Assembly: GCA_903887415.1 (NCBI GenBank)
Contig: CAISPO010000065.1
Location: 1-64,000 of the forward strand
Source: an uncultured Bacteroidota bacterium
GTDB lineage: Bacteria; Bacteroidota; Bacteroidia; Chitinophagales; Chitinophagaceae
Length of the DNA: 64,000 bases
Direction: 5' to 3'
Part shown: positions 60,606 to 64,000 of the stretch, in pieces
How positions within the stretch are numbered: position 1 is the stretch's first letter
Layout: every line of letters begins with the position of its first letter
Notes under the pieces: model-generated
Databases searched by the model: none
What the model was told of the DNA's origin: nothing
Seen by the model: the letters and a program-made list of their open reading frames with translations, nothing else
Position numbers and translations under genes: made by a program

Positions 60606-62117
60606 ATGGGTGTTGTCTTCCGGCAATCTGCAAAAAATTCTATAGTCGTAATTCTTGGGGCCATACTTGGCGCGCTTATCATTTGGCTGTCCACCACCTA
60701 TCTCACCAAGCCGCAACTAGGCTTTACCCGAAACCTTACCAACTATGCCGTTGCCCTCTCGCAGATATTGCTGCTGGGACTCAACAATACACTCGCGGTA
60801 TATATACACAGGTATGCGAATGACGAACGCAAAAAGAGGTCGTTAATCACTATTTGCCTTGCCTTGCCGGTGGTTATTGCAGCGATATTTTCCGCAGTGT
60901 ATATATCGCTGCACGCCTGGATACTGCCTCATTTTCAGCCTGCCGATATTCCATATATGCAGCGGTATTTCTACTGGCTGCCCGTTTATACCCTGCTTTT
61001 TATTTATATGGTGATCCTGGAGCAATACCTGGGCTCGCAAATGAGAGTAGCTGTATCAGCATTTATGCGGGAGGTGGTGATAAGGGTAGCCAGCATTGCG
61101 CTGATACTGCTGTTTGGGTTTGGGTATATAGCGTTTAACGTTTTTGTTATCGGCTCTATACTCATCTACTGCCTGCCGGTCTTGATCTTCTTATTCCTTT
61201 CTGCACTTACCAAGGGTTTTGGCATTTCTTTTCATAAGGACGATTTTACAAAAGGCGAATACAAGGAGATGCTTCATTTCTCGTGGTATCACTTCCTGCT
61301 AACAGTCTCTGTATTGCTGATGGGTTATATGGATGCACTCTCACTGCCTTTTTATGACCGCAACGGTTTTAGCTCCGTAGCTATCTATTCGGTAGCTGTT
61401 TTCTTTATTTCATTTCTGCAATTGCCACTAAAAGCCATGATGCCGGCCAGCTTCACCGTGCTGGCAAAGGCATTTGCGGATGGTGACATGCCAAAGGCGA
61501 GAGACATTTTTTCCCGGTCGTCCATCAATATACTTATCCCTACGGTAGGCATAGCTGTGCTGCTCTGCTGTAACCTGGAAAACGCGATCACGGTCATAAA
61601 AAATGGCTATACCGAGATCATACCTGTTTTTGCCATCTTATTTATTGGCAATATTGTGAACATTGCTACCGGCATGAACGACCAGGTGCTGTCAATAGCC
61701 AACTACTATAAGTTCAATTTTTACCTCTCGCTTTTCCTGATGGGTGTGCTGTTTCTCCTTATACGTGTACTGGTGCCACGCTACGGCATATATGGCGCAG
61801 CCTGGAGCACAACCACAATACTTATGGCGTTCAATATCCTGAAGTTTCTCTTTGTCTGGAAAAAACTGGATATGCAGCCTTTTTCAAAGGGGACGGTGTT
61901 AGTGGTGGTGGCCGCTACCGCTGCGCTTGCCGGCGGGTATTTTTTCCCGCATTTTTTCGACCAGGCACATCATATCTATGTGCGCACATTTGCCGATGTA
62001 GCCATGCGCAGTACGGTTATTGTGATCGTTTATGCAATGATGCTTTTGTGGCTCAAGCCCTCGCCCGACCTGCAGGAATATATAGCTACGATAAAGAAAA
62101 ACAAGCGGCTATTCTGA
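60606..62117 (+). CDS. Second polysaccharide flippase-like protein (MOP superfamily)
   Basis: Inner-membrane protein of 503 residues with about 14 helices. The N-terminus VFRQSAKNSIVVILGAILGA and repeated YxxxLxLLxxN motifs indicate the oligosaccharide flippase branch. It resembles the protein at 28949 only in fold. Its stop overlaps the convergent DUF3108 gene by nine bases. Substrate unknown. Confidence 0.85.
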   Translation: MGVVFRQSAKNSIVVILGAILGALIIWLSTTYLTKPQLGFTRNLTNYAVALSQILLLGLNNTLAVYIHRYANDERKKRSLITICLALPVVIAAIFSAVYISLHAWILPHFQPADIPYMQRYFYWLPVYTLLFIYMVILEQYLGSQMRVAVSAFMREVVIRVASIALILLFGFGYIAFNVFVIGSILIYCLPVLIFLFLSALTKGFGISFHKDDFTKGEYKEMLHFSWYHFLLTVSVLLMGYMDALSLPFYDRNGFSSVAIYSVAVFFISFLQLPLKAMMPASFTVLAKAFADGDMPKARDIFSRSSINILIPTVGIAVLLCCNLENAITVIKNGYTEIIPVFAILFIGNIVNIATGMNDQVLSIANYYKFNFYLSLFLMGVLFLLIRVLVPRYGIYGAAWSTTTILMAFNILKFLFVWKKLDMQPFSKGTVLVVVAATAALAGGYFFPHFFDQAHHIYVRTFADVAMRSTVIVIVYAMMLLWLKPSPDLQEYIATIKKNKRLF

Positions 62118-62930
62118 TTCTGAATGCCCGTTCTTTTCTTTTATTATGGAGGTAAAAGGGTTGCGCAGTTTGCTATAATCAATAAGGTCCACCTTGATGC
62201 TGCCTACCAGTATAGGGCTGTTGATGCGCAGCGGCACATGGTTGGAGTCATCGCTTACCCAAACGGTCATCTTTTCGCCGCCGCTGAATATGGTACCCTC
62301 TATAAGCAAGGGCACTATTTTGAGGGAATTGAAAGTGCCCATCTTGGTTTTTATTTTTTCTTTGCCCTCGTACTTGATATAGAGATTATACACCTTATCA
62401 TCCAGGAACATACTGAAAGGGATCTTATCTCCTGGCTTGCTTTTGGAATAATCAATGTTTCGAGCGAAAAATATGGCGGAAAGCACATCCTGAGTGCATT
62501 TTGGTATATCGTACACTTTCTTGTTTGAAGTAGCCTTTCTCTTCTTTTGGTCGAAAGCAATATCCTGGTTTATTTTAAAGCCACCCTCGTTTACATTTCT
62601 CACAAACCGTAATGGCAGCATTGTTTCCTTATCTATATAGGTTTCATACTTGTCATTTACCTTATAGACCCATTCATAGGATTTCGTCGTTTTGCCATCG
62701 CCGGTGACGTGGTAAACCTTATGGCCGTCCAGCTCTTCCTGCTTTGTATTGAAGTACGCATTACCGGCATTTATCCATACAAAGTTCAGATTGTAATATA
62801 CCTTGAAGGTGAGTTTCTCGCCATCTTTAAAGCTGGTGTTCTTTGTACTGCAAAAATCATTTTGGGCAAATGCCGCTGCCGGAAACCCGATAATACAGGC
62901 GCATGCGATCATTTTTATTAAGCTATTCAT
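62109..62930 (-). CDS. DUF3108 secreted protein
   Basis: Protein of 273 residues from the ATG with a signal peptide (MNSLIKMIACACIIGFPAAA). The body GEKLTFKVYYNLNFVWINAGNAY ... GTFNSLKIVPLLIEGTIFSGGEKMTVWVSDD is typical DUF3108. An upstream start at 63038 would overlap the next gene by 73 bases and is rejected; 62954 is possible. Role unknown. Confidence 0.8.
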   Translation of the reverse strand: MNSLIKMIACACIIGFPAAAFAQNDFCSTKNTSFKDGEKLTFKVYYNLNFVWINAGNAYFNTKQEELDGHKVYHVTGDGKTTKSYEWVYKVNDKYETYIDKETMLPLRFVRNVNEGGFKINQDIAFDQKKRKATSNKKVYDIPKCTQDVLSAIFFARNIDYSKSKPGDKIPFSMFLDDKVYNLYIKYEGKEKIKTKMGTFNSLKIVPLLIEGTIFSGGEKMTVWVSDDSNHVPLRINSPILVGSIKVDLIDYSKLRNPFTSIIKEKNGHSESE

Positions 62931-62965
62931 CTTCTCTCTTCTTAACACTGCCATAAATCTACATA

Positions 62966-63907
62966 CTAACGTAATAACCTCATTCTCATTATTAATATAC
63001 TGCCAAAAATTGACGGTAAAATAAGATTGAGTAGCCATATCCCCATAGTTGCCGCAAGCACACCAATCGTATTCGGCGAAAAATTATGGAAAAGAAACAC
63101 ACTAATACTTCCCCGCAAGCCAAGCTCTGAAAGGGCCACAGATGGTATTACCGCCATCACCCAGAAAAATAATGCAACCATAATAAATCCTTCACCAAGC
63201 GGCATGTCCACATTCATCCACCGGAGCAAAAACAAATACTGTGCCGTAAACACACCAAACCGCAATATGGAGAGCCCTAACACAATTATTTGCCTTTGGG
63301 TTGCGACTCTGCTCAACGACCTGCCATATACCAGGTACTTCTTCAGCCATTTTATTTGATTCAATGCCGGAAGCCAGTTTTCAAACCGCCAGTAAATAAT
63401 GGCAATACTGATATTTGCGGCAACACATAACCCAAGTGCCAGCCGGGCCAATGGCGCAGGGAAGGCGATATTATAATATATAAGCCCGCATAACCCAAAA
63501 AGAAATATGGCCGACAATTGTGACATAATGCCCAGTACCGAAACATTTATGTACCGGAAGGTGTTGCTCCTTCCTAAATAAAGGATCCGGCCGGGATAAT
63601 CGCCAATGCGGTTTGGCGTAATAATAGAGAAGGCCACACCCGCCAGGTAGCTGGCAAGCGCCCTCGGATAACTCACACGCTCCACCGAATTGGTAAGCAG
63701 GTGCCATTTGCCGCTTTCCAATAACACATTAACAAACAGTAACGAAATGCACAGCACTAAAAAAAGATCCGGGCCAGTCTGTTTCCATACATGGGCATCC
63801 ATCCCGGCCAGTTGCTTATTTACCTGGTGGTAAATATTCCAGAGCAGCAGCAATGAAATAGCTGCGCCAACCAGATAGTTAAGCCATATTTTGGTATTTT
63901 TGTTCAC
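62966..63907 (-). CDS. LPG-synthase-type transmembrane protein (UPF0104)
   Basis: Membrane protein of 313 residues and about 8 helices, resembling the flippase half of lysylphosphatidylglycerol synthases: LASYLAGVAFSIITPNRIGDYPGRILYLG and AVIPSVALSELGLRGSISVF. The synthase half is absent. Such proteins may move lipids; substrate unknown. It may share a transcript with the DUF3108 gene, 35 bases on. It diverges from ruvC. Confidence 0.8.
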   Translation of the reverse strand: MNKNTKIWLNYLVGAAISLLLLWNIYHQVNKQLAGMDAHVWKQTGPDLFLVLCISLLFVNVLLESGKWHLLTNSVERVSYPRALASYLAGVAFSIITPNRIGDYPGRILYLGRSNTFRYINVSVLGIMSQLSAIFLFGLCGLIYYNIAFPAPLARLALGLCVAANISIAIIYWRFENWLPALNQIKWLKKYLVYGRSLSRVATQRQIIVLGLSILRFGVFTAQYLFLLRWMNVDMPLGEGFIMVALFFWVMAVIPSVALSELGLRGSISVFLFHNFSPNTIGVLAATMGIWLLNLILPSIFGSILIMRMRLLR

Positions 63908-63928
63908 TATACGTTAATACTTACTTTT

Positions 63929-64000
63929 TTGAAAGACAGCCAGATAATTCTTGGAATTGACCCCGGTACTATAGTAATGGGATATGGGCTCATCCTTGTT
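63929..64000 (+). CDS. ruvC: Crossover junction endonuclease RuvC, 5' part only
   Basis: The last 72 bases read IILGIDPGTIVMGYGLI after a TTG at 63929; this is the start of RuvC with the first catalytic Asp (GIDPGT). The gene continues beyond the window. The exact start is uncertain: a TACTTTTT just before could be a promoter box overlapping the TTG. Confidence 0.85.
   Translation, partial: MKDSQIILGIDPGTIVMGYGLILV

Overview
The window looks like a chromosomal piece of a Bacteroidota, most likely of the Chitinophagaceae type. The signs are a type IX secretion C-terminal sorting domain, promoters of the Bacteroidota form (TTTG, about 19 bases, TAnnTTTG), almost no Shine-Dalgarno sequences, a NuoG without its molybdopterin domain, a 30-residue AURKAIP1/COX24-like basic protein, a TonB receptor with a carboxypeptidase-regulatory domain, and DUF4293 and DUF3108 proteins. 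Several genes start with GTG or TTG. No rRNA, tRNA, CRISPR array, IS element or prophage was seen. These are reading-based calls; no database was searched.

Layout. 1-5.8 kb: a type IX secreted beta-propeller protein that has lost its 5' end, a CHASE3 histidine kinase, a TPR lipoprotein, a TMEM175-like channel and purN. 5.99-20.5 kb: a complete complex I operon, nuoA to nuoN, on the minus strand behind a near-consensus promoter. It carries two intruders: an SRPBCC protein between nuoE and nuoF, and an MNT/HEPN toxin-antitoxin pair between nuoG and nuoH whose HEPN toxin is broken by a frameshift before its RNxxxH site. 20.5-24 kb: a lipoprotein, a ParE-type toxin (also frameshifted) with its intact antitoxin, and oligopeptidase pepF. 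24-27 kb: a long intergenic region with a possible small RNA, hairpin repeats, and three tandem 89-90 bp copies of the radA promoter plus radA start, then radA and a decayed gene. 27-33.3 kb: korB, a Wzx-like flippase, heme A synthase, an HU-like protein and a TPR protein. 33.2-39 kb: the COX24-like protein, RNase E/G with a structured leader, a J-domain/KTSC fusion, a barrel-like protein, a cystathionine gamma-synthase/lyase and a four-helix-bundle protein. 39-41.6 kb: a sugar nucleotidyltransferase and an ATPase/DUF234 gene lying between two copies of a 50-bp palindrome. 41.7-49 kb: serS, DUF4293, a frameshifted barrel gene, pepP and a TonB receptor with its partner. 49-64 kb: SRPBCC, dgt-queA, nadC-lipid kinase, a von Willebrand A protein with GNAT, folA, a shortened methyltransferase relative, clpX with a small partner, a retropepsin-like protein, a second flippase, DUF3108, an LPG-synthase-type membrane protein and the first codons of ruvC.

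How it fits together. Most of the window is housekeeping: respiration (nuo, ctaA), RNA processing (rng, queA), nucleotide and cofactor metabolism (purN, folA, nadC, dgt), protein quality control (clpX, pepF, pepP) and repair (radA, ruvC). The unusual content lies in small units. Spacers, including those inside the nuo operon, are filled with several families of short repeats. Toxins and dispensable genes carry one-base frameshifts while the long housekeeping frames are intact. The two most curious loci are the palindrome-flanked ATPase with a nuclease-like C-terminus (40.0-41.6 kb) and the tandem radA promoter/start array (24.55-24.85 kb).
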